Shown: piece by piece, positions 1 to 8,041 of the stretch
How the letters are laid out: every line of letters starts with the position of its first letter
How positions within the stretch are numbered: position 1 is the first letter of the stretch
DNA from: Nostocales cyanobacterium LEGE 11386
Lineage (GTDB): Bacteria; Cyanobacteriota; Cyanobacteriia; Cyanobacteriales; Nostocaceae
Assembly (NCBI GenBank): GCA_015207155.1
Contig: JADEXK010000021.1
Location: 1 to 64,000 of the forward strand
Reading direction: 5' to 3'
Length of the DNA stretch: 64,000 nucleotides
The notes under the pieces: model-generated
What the model was told of the DNA's origin: nothing
Database searches by the model: none
What the model saw: the letters and a program-made list of their open reading frames with translations, nothing else
Made by a program: the position numbers and the translations under genes

Positions 1-56
1 TTCAAAAGGGTTCTATCTTGCTCTCTAGTCAGAAATACCCTTAAACGGCTGCCCAT
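1..56 (-). CDS. IS630-family transposase, N-terminal fragment (cut by window edge)
   Basis: Reading leftward from an ATG at 56-54, the first 18 codons give MGSRLRVFLTREQDRTLL. This looks like the start of cyanobacterial IS630-family transposases (DDE enzymes that move an element by cut and paste into TA dinucleotides). Only the N-terminus before the helix-turn-helix is inside the window. The neighbouring toxin gene at 119-436 stops prematurely just before this ORF, which fits an insertion at that point. The element boundary should lie between about 57 and 130, but I cannot define the inverted repeat. The call rests on resemblance of a short stretch. Confidence 0.6.
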   Translation of the reverse strand, partial: MGSRLRVFLTREQDRTLL

Positions 57-118
57 ATCCCTGTTACCTTTGTAGACACATTTTACGTTTTTACTTATCT
101 TTACACAGTTTGGTTTTT

Positions 119-436
119 TCACCTCGTTTTACTTAATTGTTCATCTATAATTAACCAATCTGCATTTAATTCTAAAGCTAGAACTATTGCTGACGACTCA
201 CCTGGGTCTAATTTAGTTTTTAAGGATTCTACGAAACTAATATTTTTAATTGGTTGGACTTGAATCCAATTCAATGTTTTGACTTCTTGCGCTCCTGGTA
301 TAGAATCTCCCCATACGGTTAATTCTTGAAAAACTGCTGATGAGATAATAACTTCTCCATAAATTTGTTCTAATAAATGAAGTTTGCCTATAGCCGCTAG
401 ATTAGTAATAGGTGAGGTATTGCTGACTATTGGCAT
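119..436 (-). pseudogene. DUF3368 PIN-domain toxin, C-terminally truncated
   Basis: The 105-residue product begins with the PIN-fold start MPIVSNTSPITNLA and contains the conserved middle motif DPGESSAIVLALE followed by LIIDEQ. These are typical of DUF3368 proteins, the RNase-like toxin partners of UPF0175 antitoxins. Full-length relatives are about 150-160 residues, and here the reading frame ends right after the DEQ motif, so the last third of the fold is missing. The IS630-like ORF just downstream is the likely cause. The antitoxin gene lies immediately upstream (stop at 439, toxin ATG at 436), so they were one operon. A truncated PIN domain is unlikely to be active. Confidence 0.7.
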
Positions 437-438
437 AA

Positions 439-678
439 TTATTCTATAATACCCAAGTTTTGCAAATCAACCTCTAAGTCACTTTCATCATAATGAACAG
501 GAATATTTCTTTTTGCCAATTCATTTTGGAATTGCAATAAAGGCATTTGAGAAAGTTGAGATGCTTTACCAATACTAATGTTCTTTTTTTGAAACAGAAG
601 AATAATCAATTCTAAAATTAGTTCCTTTTCTGATAATCCACTTGCCTTGATAATTTCATCAAAAATAACTACATTCAT
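439..678 (-). CDS. UPF0175 family antitoxin
   Basis: This is a 79-residue protein with the UPF0175 layout: an N-terminal helical part, then the helix-turn-helix-like stretch ISIGKASQLSQMPLLQF and the tail ending VDLQNLGIIE. Such proteins are the upstream antitoxin/DNA-binding partner of DUF3368 PIN toxins. It sits two bases ahead of the truncated toxin at 119-436 and in the same direction. Because the toxin is broken, the antitoxin is probably a surviving orphan. Family assignment is by recognisable sequence; the repressor role is from family knowledge. Confidence 0.75.
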   Translation of the reverse strand: MNVVIFDEIIKASGLSEKELILELIILLFQKKNISIGKASQLSQMPLLQFQNELAKRNIPVHYDESDLEVDLQNLGIIE

Positions 679-733
679 TATTTTTCTCCAATGAATATGG
701 TGTTCTTAGTTCTCCTACCACCTTGATAATAAT

Positions 734-928
734 CTAAGATTCTTTTGTAATTTCTTCAAAAGATAATTCATCAGTTTGAAATGTTTCTAGTAACTGGGTT
801 AACTTCTTATTCAATGTTTCTTTTTCTAGCTCTTTACTGAGTAAAAGCTTTTCTGAATCAGATAGTTGTTTGACTAGAGTAAGAATTTGTTCAAATGTCA
901 AGGGTAGTTGATAGGTATTTTGGAGCAT
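734..928 (-). CDS. Small antitoxin-like hypothetical protein
   Basis: The likely product starts at MLQNTYQLPLTFEQIL (ATG at 928) and has 64 residues. The longer reading frame from 1036 runs through a decayed TPR-gene tail and should not be used. The pattern LTFEQILTLVKQLSDSEKLLL is common in short cyanobacterial proteins encoded ahead of PIN or RelE-type toxins, where it acts as the antitoxin N-terminus. No toxin follows directly; the next gene leftward is the UPF0175 antitoxin. It may be an orphan antitoxin. I see no catalytic motif. Confidence 0.55.
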   Translation of the reverse strand: MLQNTYQLPLTFEQILTLVKQLSDSEKLLLSKELEKETLNKKLTQLLETFQTDELSFEEITKES

Positions 929-987
929 AGTATCAAATCTTCTTTTATTCCTAATTATAGGTTTATCACTATTTTTACATCTTAATT

Positions 988-1078
988 TTACCGCCGAAAC
1001 CAAGAGCGAACCCAACGCCACAACCGACGCAACCACGACGAGAAACTACAGGGGTTTGTGGTTGCAAAACGAGTAAGA
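988..1078 (-). pseudogene. Remnant of the 3' end of a second NB-ARC/TPR gene
   Basis: The segment matches the very end of the TPR gene at 3072-6434. Read leftward it encodes QPQTPVVSRR, then after a small deletion and frame change WLRRLWRWVRSWFRR followed by TAA at 990-988. The intact gene ends QPQTPVVNRR... WLRRLWRWLRSWFRR. About 45 bases are almost identical. The rest of the gene is absent, so a paralogue or a duplicated copy was lost here by deletion, leaving the tail. Confidence 0.7.
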
Positions 1079-1172
1079 TTGTAGACAAGTAAATAATGCG
1101 TGACCAAGGTAGAAATTGACCAATAAGCCGAGAATTACAATATTAACCACAATCGCTATGCCCTAACAGACT

Positions 1173-1478
1173 ATGAACAGTCAACCAAAACCCAATCTGA
1201 GTGAGTTAGAACAATCTCACAGTCAAGACATCGAAACAATTACGCTTTTGTTGGCGAAGATTTCCCAGCGCAGTCCATCGGAAATTAAACCACACCTGGA
1301 TATTATGCTTGAGCGACTGGTGCAACCAGCGCAGGAACGTCCTTTCTATGAAACCGCTACTCCTGCTGAGTGGGTAGCCGCATTTCGGGATTGGGTAGAA
1401 AGTCACCGAGGGTTGAATCTACCTACACTGTCTGATGAAGCTATTAGCCGCGAAAGTATTTATGGAGAGCGAGATTAA
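1173..1478 (+). CDS. Antitoxin of a VapBC-like pair
   Basis: A 101-residue acidic protein with no known enzyme motif. It contains SELEQSHSQDIETITLLLAKI and, further on, TPAEWVAAFRDWVESHRGLNLPTLSDEAISRESIYGERD. The last segment is the toxin-binding tail seen in cyanobacterial VapB-like antitoxins (DEAISRESIY.ERD). The stop at 1476-1478 is directly followed by the GTG of the PIN toxin gene, so the two are translationally coupled. By analogy with the family it would neutralise the toxin and repress the operon. Confidence 0.75.
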   Translation: MNSQPKPNLSELEQSHSQDIETITLLLAKISQRSPSEIKPHLDIMLERLVQPAQERPFYETATPAEWVAAFRDWVESHRGLNLPTLSDEAISRESIYGERD

Positions 1479-1916
1479 GTGTCGTACTTGGTAGATACTA
1501 ATGTTTTGTTGAGGAGTGTAGACCTTAGCCATCCCATGAACTTTGATGCTGCCAATGCTATCAGTACGTTACACAGTCGCGGTGAACAGTTGCACATTGT
1601 ACCGCAAAACTTGATTGAATCTTGGAGCGTCTACACACGCCCAATTGAGCGAAATGGTTTAGGGCGTAGTGTAGCAGAAGCACAGGCAGAAGTTAACCGT
1701 TTAAAAGTGTTATTCCCAATGTTGCTAGATACTGAGGCAATTTACCAGGAATGGGAAAGGCTGGTAGTTGTCTATGGAATTAGAGGAATCAACGTACACG
1801 ATGCGCGACTGGTTGCAGCAATGCTGGTGCATGGCTTAACTCATATTCTTACGTTTAATGTTAGTGATTTTGCCCGTTATTCAGAAATTACAACTATTAA
1901 TCCCGGTACTATATAA
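1479..1916 (+). CDS. PIN-domain ribonuclease toxin (VapC-like)
   Basis: This 145-residue protein has a complete PIN fold: the N-terminal SYLVDTNVLLR with the first acidic residue, a middle acidic residue in the PQNLIESW helix, and the C-terminal INVHDARLVAAM and LTFNVSDFARY with the remaining metal-binding Asp residues. VapC-type enzymes are Mg-dependent endoribonucleases kept silent by their antitoxin. The start is GTG directly after the antitoxin stop, with no gap. The gene looks intact, making this one of the few complete TA pairs in the left arm. Confidence 0.85.
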   Translation: MSYLVDTNVLLRSVDLSHPMNFDAANAISTLHSRGEQLHIVPQNLIESWSVYTRPIERNGLGRSVAEAQAEVNRLKVLFPMLLDTEAIYQEWERLVVVYGIRGINVHDARLVAAMLVHGLTHILTFNVSDFARYSEITTINPGTI

Positions 1917-1962
1917 CTAATTTCATTCTTCACCAATTAGAAAGCTAATCCAAAGATTAGTA

Positions 1963-2337
1963 TCAATATAGTTTAGCTGAATCAAATTCAATACCACGAC
2001 GTGCAAAATATTTATCAATGTTAATCTGCACAAATAAATCCTTGAGTTCTTCGGCAATCTCTTGAGGTGGATTTCCTGATAAAGCTACTGCAATTAAACG
2101 TTCTGCTGCTGCAATTTCTCCACAGTCAATCGCTAAAGTTGCCGCACTACGATGTAAGACTGAACGTGTAGGTTCTGCTTCCAGATTGTTGATGATTAAT
2201 TCTGCTGCTAACCTTTCTTTTTCAAATGCTTGTCTGGAAAGTTGCAAGGCTAAAACAGAGTCGCCTTTGAGTTTAGCAACTTGCGCCATTTCCGCAAAAT
2301 CCATTGCTTGTTTATGTAAATCTTGAATCTGGTTCAT
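1963..2337 (-). CDS. Conserved cyanobacterial hypothetical, helical
   Basis: I take the start at MNQIQDLHKQAMDFAEMAQ (ATG at 2337); an upstream start at 2349 would add four residues. The protein is about 124 residues and almost entirely helical, with TPR-like spacing (AKLKGDSVLALQLSRQAFEKERLAAELI and SAATLAIDCGEIAAAERLIAVAL). Similar proteins are common in filamentous cyanobacteria, with no known function that I can name. It follows the VapBC pair at 2360-3012 in the same direction, with about 22 bases between, and may be cotranscribed. Confidence 0.7.
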   Translation of the reverse strand: MNQIQDLHKQAMDFAEMAQVAKLKGDSVLALQLSRQAFEKERLAAELIINNLEAEPTRSVLHRSAATLAIDCGEIAAAERLIAVALSGNPPQEIAEELKDLFVQINIDKYFARRGIEFDSAKLY

Positions 2338-2359
2338 TATGACCATCAATCAAAAAAAT

Positions 2360-2779
2360 TCATTCTCGCCAATTATCGATTACTAAAGGATATCCTAACG
2401 CTTGGATATTTTGATAATGTTTAGTATTACCTGTTACTAAAACTAAATTATTTTCTATAGCTGTAGCAGCTATTAAGACATCTGCTAATCCGATTGATTT
2501 TCCTGCTGTTTCTAAATCTGCCTGTATCAAACCTGAAAGTTCTGCACAGTTTTGGTCTAAAGGCAAGATTTCTAGTTGAGACAAATCTGTTAAAAACTCT
2601 TGAATGCGGTCATTGCGATTTATTCTCCTCCATCCCTTGATAATTTCGGAAACAGTAATTACAGAAATTGTGTACTGTTGCCATATACCTCTATAAGCAA
2701 TGGCTTGAGCATTTATTTTAGCATTTTTTAATTTGCGAATTTCTGATAAAATATCCGTATCAATTAAAGATTTTCTCAC
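2360..2779 (-). CDS. PIN-domain toxin (VapC family)
   Basis: This is a 139-residue PIN protein. The N-terminus reads RKSLIDTDILSEIR (first Asp), the middle has ISVITVSEIIKGW (conserved Glu), and the C-terminal half has IGLADVLIAATAIENNLVLVTGNTKHYQNI, with the paired Asp and the T-G-N-x-x-H/D-Y/F signature. This is the best-preserved VapC sequence here. The antitoxin gene is eight bases upstream. The predicted role is RNA cleavage when the antitoxin is lost. Confidence 0.88.
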   Translation of the reverse strand: MRKSLIDTDILSEIRKLKNAKINAQAIAYRGIWQQYTISVITVSEIIKGWRRINRNDRIQEFLTDLSQLEILPLDQNCAELSGLIQADLETAGKSIGLADVLIAATAIENNLVLVTGNTKHYQNIQALGYPLVIDNWRE

Positions 2780-2787
2780 ACCTAACT

Positions 2788-3012
2788 TTAGTCTCTATAA
2801 TTCCTATCTCTTAAAATATCCGCAACCATTTGGTCAACTAATTCGGCTTCATCAGCCCATTTACCGATAAATGTATCATTAAGAATTTCTGGTTGTGTTA
2901 ATTGCTTAATCATTGCTTTGATTATGTCGGAAATTTCGCAATTATAGGTTCTTGCCAATTGGTTGATTTTGGCAAATGTTTCTTGATCGAGTTCTATTTC
3001 TAGTTTCTGCAT
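2788..3012 (-). CDS. VapB-like antitoxin
   Basis: A 74-residue protein with a ribbon-helix-helix-like N-terminus (MQKLEIELDQETFAKINQLARTY) and an acidic tail, ADEAELVDQMVADILRDR, that would cover the toxin's active site. It precedes the PIN toxin at 2360-2779 by eight bases, the usual antitoxin-first order. Assignment is from position, size and the RHH-like pattern. Confidence 0.75.
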   Translation of the reverse strand: MQKLEIELDQETFAKINQLARTYNCEISDIIKAMIKQLTQPEILNDTFIGKWADEAELVDQMVADILRDRNYRD

Positions 3013-3071
3013 GGGTGATTAAGAAGTTGTAAGTTAAGAGCTTAGATTAATTATAAGTGAATGGATTTTGT

Positions 3072-6000
3072 TTAGCGGCGAAACCAAGAGCGAAGCCAAC
3101 GCCACAACCGACGCAACCACCCCCAAAAACTACGGCGATTAACTACAGGTGTTTGTGGTTGAGAAAGACGCTCAATTGCATTGTTGCAACTTTGCACATC
3201 GGCATCAAGTCCCATTTTCTGATATAGTTCACGAGCATCGCGATAAGCACCCAGCGCGTCTGATTCACGGTTGACGTTTTCTAATGCCAAACCCAAGTTA
3301 AACAAGGTATCTGCTTCACCACGAATATCGCCTATCTCTCTAGATATTTCCAAAGACTGGTGGTAGAACTCAATCCCCCGTTGGTACTCTCTCAGGGAGT
3401 TGTAAGCATTGCCCAAATTGTTTAAGGAAATACCTTCACCACGAATATCGCCTATCTCCCTTTTAATTTCCAAAGACTGCCGGTAGAACTCAATCGCCTG
3501 TTGATACTCTCCCAGGGAGTTGTAAGCATTGCCTAAATTGTTTAAGGAAGCACCTTCACCATGAATATCGCCTATCTCCCTTTTAATTTCCAAAGACTGC
3601 CGGTAGAACTCAATCGCCCGTTGATACTCTCCCAGGGATTTGTAAGCATTGCCTAAATTGTTTAAGGAAGCACCTTCACCATGAATATCGCCTATCTCCC
3701 TTTTAATTTCCAAAGACTGCCGGTAGAACTCAATCGCCCGTTGATACTCTCCCAGGGATTTGTAAGCATTGCCTAAATTGTTTAAGGAAGCACCTTCACC
3801 ATGAATATCGCCTATCTCCCTTTTAATTTCCAAAGACTGCCGGTAGAACTCAATCGCCCGTTGATACTCTCCCAGGGATTTGTAAGCATTGCCTAAATTG
3901 TTTAAGGAAGCACCTTCACCATGAATATCGCCTATCTCCCTTTTAATTTCCAAAGACTGCCGGTAGAACTCAATCGCCCGTTGATACTCTCCCAGGGATT
4001 TGTAAGCATTGCCTAAATTGTTTAAGGAAATACCTACGCCATTGCGGTCGCCGATGTCCCTTTTAATTTCCAAAGACTGCTGGAAAAACTCAATCGCCCG
4101 TGGGTACTGCCCCAGAGAAGAGTAAGCACTGCCTAAATTGTTTAAGGAAATACCTACGCCATTGCGGTCGCCGATGTCCCTTTTGATTTCCAAAGACTGC
4201 TGGAAAAACTCAATCGCCCGTGGGTACTGCCCCAGAGAAGAGTAAGCACTGCCTAAATTGCCCAAGGAAGCACCTTCACCATTGCGATCGCCGATCTCCC
4301 TATATATTTCCAAAGACTGCTGGAAAAACTCAATCGCCCGTGGGTACTGCCCCAGAGAAGAGTAAGCATTGCCTAAATTGCCCAAGGAAGCGCCTTCACA
4401 GTTGCGATCACCGATCTTCCTAGATATTTCCAAAGACTGCTGGAAAAACTCAATCGCCCGTGGGTACTGCCCCAGAGAAGAGTAAGCATTGCCTAAATTG
4501 TTTAAGGAAATACCTACGTTATTGAGATCGTTAATTTCCCTAAATATCTCCAAAGACTGCTGGTGGAAATCAATCGCCCGTGGGTACTGCCCCAGGGAAG
4601 AGTAAGCACTGCCCAAATCCCCCAAGGAAACAGCTTCACCGTGGCGATCACCGATCTCCCTTTTAATTTCTAAAGACTGCTGGTAGAACTCACTCGCCCG
4701 TTGGTATTGTCCCAGGGAACGGTAAGCAGTGCCTAAATTGTTTAAGGATCTACCTACGCCTAAGCGATCACCGATCTCCATAGCAATTTCCAAAGACTGC
4801 TGATGGAAATCAATCGCCCGTTGGTACTCTCCCAGGGAACGGTAAGCAATGCCTAAATTGTTTAAGGATCTACCTACGCCTAAGCGATTGCCTCTCTCCC
4901 TTGATATTTCCAAAGACTGCTGGTGGAACTCAATCGCTAGTTGATACTGTCCCAGGGAATAGTAAGCATTGCCTAATGAAATTAGAGAAGCCTGATATTT
5001 CCTGTTTTCTCTATCGCCAATTTCTTGCCATTTACTTATTAACTGCCCATATAATTCCACTTGGTCTGTGTAATAACCCCGCAAGGTCAAAAATTCATTG
5101 CAAACCTGAATGCTATCAAAGGCAGAGTTATAATCTTGCAACTGATAAAAGTGATCAAATATTTCTAAATATTCTTTAACGTCTTCTTTTGTTGTCCAGG
5201 GAGCTTGTTTAGCAATTGAGCGATAATAATCAATGGCTCGTTGATGCGCCTGTGTTTGATCACCTGCTTTATACCGCACATACTCCCATACCACTGGCTG
5301 AAACTCAAACCACCGCTTACCATTGAGTTTTTCTAATAAAAAAGAACGCTTACCTAAATTCCTTAATTCTTGCTCAATTTCTACTTCTGAATTTCCCGGT
5401 AATACTGCCAAGGCTGCTGCGCTATTAATTGCACCACGATAAACACTGATATTGAGCAATAACGCCTTTTGCAATTCACTCAATCTGGCAAAACTGGCAT
5501 CCAATACCAACACCATCCCCACATTTTCCCGACGATGCACACCTACCACTTGAGGATCTGTCAACAACTGCTGCAAGTTGCCTAAACCTAAATCTGCTAG
5601 TCTGCTTAAATCCGGGTCTTGAGAATATTCTTCTTTTAATAAATCTGCTACCAATCTCAACAATAAGGGATGCCCATCTACCAGTTTGACAAACTCGGCT
5701 AAATCTCCCCGAATGCCTAATACAGTTAACAGTGCGACTCCTTCCTCTACTTGCAAACCTTTCACGGTTAGCCATGCAAAGCCTTTTGGTGATTCTGGTC
5801 TTTCTCTTGTGGTGACTATGACTTTACTATTACTGCCAGATTCCACCCAGGCGTTAAAGAAATCACCATAAAATAGACTTCCCCATTGTCTATCTGTTTG
5901 TAATAAACTCTCTAAATTGTCAATAATCAGTAAAAATTGGCCAGTTCGTAAACACCTAATCAACGCCTCAACTAACTGTGTTTCTTGTTCTGGAACCGGA

Positions 6001-6434
6001 AAGCCAAATTCTTGTAATACTTTCCGCGCTAAATCGCTAAAACTTGCCCCGTTACCGACATCAGCCCAAAAACGTTTAGGAAAACCCCCAATTTCATCGT
6101 AAATTTTAGCAGCCAGAGTAGATTTCCCTGTACCACCAATGCCTTCTATGCCAATGAGGAATGTATTTTCATCAGTTAACCATTGCTGTATTTTGGCAAT
6201 TTCTTCTGTTCTTCCTTGCCAGTAAGCCAAGCTTTTGGGGGAGTCACCTGCTTTGAGAACCCCTGGTGATTCAGCCTGACTACCACTCTCTAGATGAACG
6301 AGAAATTGAACCTGTTCGGCGGTCAGATGAAAATTTTCTGCATCAACGGAACCAATTTGAGTTAATTTACTCGCATCTTGGGCAATTCCCTCTAATTTAA
6401 TGATTTTTTGGTTACTGGGGTTGGTTTCTTCCAT
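3072..6434 (-). CDS. NB-ARC/TPR STAND ATPase (NLR-like)
   Basis: The 1120-residue protein has a short N-terminus, a STAND-type NTPase, and a C-terminal TPR fan. The P-loop GIGGTGKST is at about residues 98-106 and Walker B LLIIDNLESLL at about 168-178. From about residue 485 there are 15 TPR units of 40 residues with the L-NNLGNAY-SLG-Y--AIEF--QSLEI pattern. Units 9-12 are identical. The protein ends in a basic, Trp-rich tail (WLRRLWRWLRSWFRR). Such proteins are sensors: ligand binding to the repeats triggers nucleotide-driven oligomerisation. Residues 22-37 (SKLTQIGSVDAENFHL) resemble the C-terminus of the small protein encoded just upstream, suggesting they signal together. The real trigger and output are unknown. 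Confidence 0.88.
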   Translation of the reverse strand: MEETNPSNQKIIKLEGIAQDASKLTQIGSVDAENFHLTAEQVQFLVHLESGSQAESPGVLKAGDSPKSLAYWQGRTEEIAKIQQWLTDENTFLIGIEGIGGTGKSTLAAKIYDEIGGFPKRFWADVGNGASFSDLARKVLQEFGFPVPEQETQLVEALIRCLRTGQFLLIIDNLESLLQTDRQWGSLFYGDFFNAWVESGSNSKVIVTTRERPESPKGFAWLTVKGLQVEEGVALLTVLGIRGDLAEFVKLVDGHPLLLRLVADLLKEEYSQDPDLSRLADLGLGNLQQLLTDPQVVGVHRRENVGMVLVLDASFARLSELQKALLLNISVYRGAINSAAALAVLPGNSEVEIEQELRNLGKRSFLLEKLNGKRWFEFQPVVWEYVRYKAGDQTQAHQRAIDYYRSIAKQAPWTTKEDVKEYLEIFDHFYQLQDYNSAFDSIQVCNEFLTLRGYYTDQVELYGQLISKWQEIGDRENRKYQASLISLGNAYYSLGQYQLAIEFHQQSLEISRERGNRLGVGRSLNNLGIAYRSLGEYQRAIDFHQQSLEIAMEIGDRLGVGRSLNNLGTAYRSLGQYQRASEFYQQSLEIKREIGDRHGEAVSLGDLGSAYSSLGQYPRAIDFHQQSLEIFREINDLNNVGISLNNLGNAYSSLGQYPRAIEFFQQSLEISRKIGDRNCEGASLGNLGNAYSSLGQYPRAIEFFQQSLEIYREIGDRNGEGASLGNLGSAYSSLGQYPRAIEFFQQSLEIKRDIGDRNGVGISLNNLGSAYSSLGQYPRAIEFFQQSLEIKRDIGDRNGVGISLNNLGNAYKSLGEYQRAIEFYRQSLEIKREIGDIHGEGASLNNLGNAYKSLGEYQRAIEFYRQSLEIKREIGDIHGEGASLNNLGNAYKSLGEYQRAIEFYRQSLEIKREIGDIHGEGASLNNLGNAYKSLGEYQRAIEFYRQSLEIKREIGDIHGEGASLNNLGNAYNSLGEYQQAIEFYRQSLEIKREIGDIRGEGISLNNLGNAYNSLREYQRGIEFYHQSLEISREIGDIRGEADTLFNLGLALENVNRESDALGAYRDARELYQKMGLDADVQSCNNAIERLSQPQTPVVNRRSFWGWLRRLWRWLRSWFRR
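3541..4020 (-). repeat. Four perfect tandem copies of a 120-bp TPR unit
   Basis: Bases 3541-3660, 3661-3780, 3781-3900 and 3901-4020 are identical over all 120 positions. They encode four identical 40-residue TPR units in the NLR-like gene. The flanking units (3421-3540 and 4021 onward) have diverged, so the array expanded recently by slippage or unequal crossing-over. It should be length-variable between strains and is a place where assemblies can collapse. Confidence 0.97.
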
Positions 6435-6460
6435 TGGCTGAATGAAAGTATATGAATATC

Positions 6461-6547
6461 ACGCAGAGGCGCTAAGACGCAGAGAGTCAGTGAGTTTTAG
6501 GTAACACTCTGCGTACTTCTGCGTTACCTTCGCGTTCCTTTGCGTTT
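6461..6547. repeat. Palindromic cyanobacterial repeat (CGCAGAG type)
   Basis: The stretch between the small protein gene and the NLR gene is an imperfect inverted repeat. It begins ACGCAGAGGCGCTAAGACGC and returns as ACTCTGCGTACTTCTGCGT, then a run of CGCGTTCCTTTGCG. It belongs to the same family as the repeats at 11817-11847, 15447-15510 and 54292-54352. RNA from either strand could fold into a hairpin, which may reduce read-through between the two genes. Confidence 0.75.
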
Positions 6548-6953
6548 AAAAAGTTACCTCATTGGCTTCAATCTTCCCGACTTGCTTCACTGTACTTTGG
6601 TCGTAAGCATTAACACTCATCTGAATATTGTCACCAGATTGATTACTTCCCGCTTGCAAAATTTGGGCTATTTCTTCCGCCAGTGCTGGATCTGCTTCTA
6701 GAATCTTCTTCAGTTGCACCCGCAAACTTGCTTGTAAATCTTCATTTTCTGGACTTTCAGCTACATCTGTTGCTGCTTCTTTCGCTGCTTCCTTGGCTTC
6801 TACTTTGGGACGCAACTTAGCCCAAATAGCTTTTCCCTTATTCCAACCATCCTCACCTATTTTCTGGGATGCTCCTTCTATGGCTTTATTACCTACATTC
6901 AGCAGAAATGGTAAACAGGGAGCTAGAAATTTAACGATTAAGGCGATATCCAT
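6546..6953 (-). CDS. Putative NLR-associated effector, small membrane-active protein
   Basis: A 135-residue protein beginning MDIALIVKFLAPCLPFLLNVG, a short hydrophobic helix, followed by an Ala/Glu/Lys-rich helical region and a helix like LQASLRVQLKKILEADPAL. It ends in a short Asn/Gln-containing stretch, GDNIQMSVNAYDQS, and then TVKQVGKIEANEVTF. The last 16 residues align without gaps to residues 22-37 of the NLR-like protein encoded next on the same strand. Proteins of this shape are common in filamentous cyanobacteria. I infer, without proof, a membrane-acting effector recruited through an amyloid-like motif; the family itself is unnamed to me. Confidence 0.6.
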   Translation of the reverse strand: MDIALIVKFLAPCLPFLLNVGNKAIEGASQKIGEDGWNKGKAIWAKLRPKVEAKEAAKEAATDVAESPENEDLQASLRVQLKKILEADPALAEEIAQILQAGSNQSGDNIQMSVNAYDQSTVKQVGKIEANEVTF

Positions 6954-7060
6954 TAATTTACGCTGTTTATCGCGATTATTTATACAAATGTATGTTAGCG
7001 CATGATAATTTTGAATTGCGGCAATAGGGTGATAATAACTTGTAAGCTTTGGTATAGCAT

Positions 7061-7948
7061 ATGTCAGAACAAAAGCCCTTAGTTATCACCACAGAAGCGG
7101 AGATATTTCCACTTTACCCCCGGCTGCCAATTCTCACGAGTCTGTCAGCCAATTGGCATGGTTTTTCTTTTGGATATATGTGTCAACCTGCTTATGAATT
7201 TCCTGAGGTTTGCACTCCTCGATGGCACTCAATAGCTATTTTCACTCATGGAGAGCGGGTCATTTATGCTAACAGAAAAATGGATGGCCGCAGCCATCGT
7301 GATGCTGTCGTAGGAGGCGATATACTTATCACTCCCGTTAACGTGGGACATCAAGCAGCCTGGGAAGCGGAAGGGGACTTTCTCATACTTGGTATTGAAC
7401 CACAAATTGTTGCCCGTGCGGTTGATGAATCTGAGGATGTAGAACTAATACCCCACTTTGCCACACCAGACCCTTTAGTCTATCAAATAGGGTTAGCACT
7501 GAAAAATATTCTCGAAAACAACGCTACTCGTAGTCGTCTGTATGCAGAGACGATGATGAATGCTTTATCGGTACATTTATTAGAACATTACTCTACAAGA
7601 AAATTAGTTGTCAAAGAATACAACCGTGGTTTATCGCCACAACAACTACAACAAATTACCGATTATATTTACGCGCATCTAGATCAAGATTTAGGTTTAA
7701 CAGAATTGGCAGAATTACTGCATATTAGTCCTCATTATTTTTCTCAGTTATTTAAACAAACTACAGGTATGACTCCCCATAAATATGTCATTTATTGTCG
7801 GGTGGAACGTGCTAAGGAATTATTGCTGAAGGGTCAGTTGAGAATAGCTGAAATTGCTGATTTAGTTGGTTTTGCCAGCCAAAGTCATTTAAATTTTCAC
7901 TGTAAGCGGTTATTGGGTGTAACTCCCAAAACTTTGCAAGCAAGATAG
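7061..7948 (+). CDS. AraC-family transcriptional regulator
   Basis: This is a 295-residue regulator. Residues 1-170 form a cupin-like sensing domain (RWHSIAIFTHGERVIYANRKMDGRSH, then GDILITPVNVGHQAAWEAEGDFLILG). The last 100 residues carry two helix-turn-helix motifs of the AraC type: LGLTELAELLHISPHYFSQL and IAEIADLVGFASQSHLNFHC. It binds DNA as a ligand-controlled activator by family knowledge. It lies 93 bases ahead of ndhH in the same direction, but ndhH is a housekeeping gene, so the target is more likely elsewhere. No ligand can be deduced. Confidence 0.88.
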   Translation: MSEQKPLVITTEAEIFPLYPRLPILTSLSANWHGFSFGYMCQPAYEFPEVCTPRWHSIAIFTHGERVIYANRKMDGRSHRDAVVGGDILITPVNVGHQAAWEAEGDFLILGIEPQIVARAVDESEDVELIPHFATPDPLVYQIGLALKNILENNATRSRLYAETMMNALSVHLLEHYSTRKLVVKEYNRGLSPQQLQQITDYIYAHLDQDLGLTELAELLHISPHYFSQLFKQTTGMTPHKYVIYCRVERAKELLLKGQLRIAEIADLVGFASQSHLNFHCKRLLGVTPKTLQAR

Positions 7949-8041
7949 CCAAAATCTGCAAAAAATCGGACGAATTTGCAAGACTGTAGCCTATAAACGC
8001 CATACGCTAAGAAAAAATGGCGATTGGGGTAGTAGTAATTT

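Noticed and set aside
4220..5179. ORFs on the plus strand inside the TPR gene (4220-4423, 4901-5179)
   Set aside because: They are antisense readings of the repeat array; composition and position follow the repeats of the real gene.
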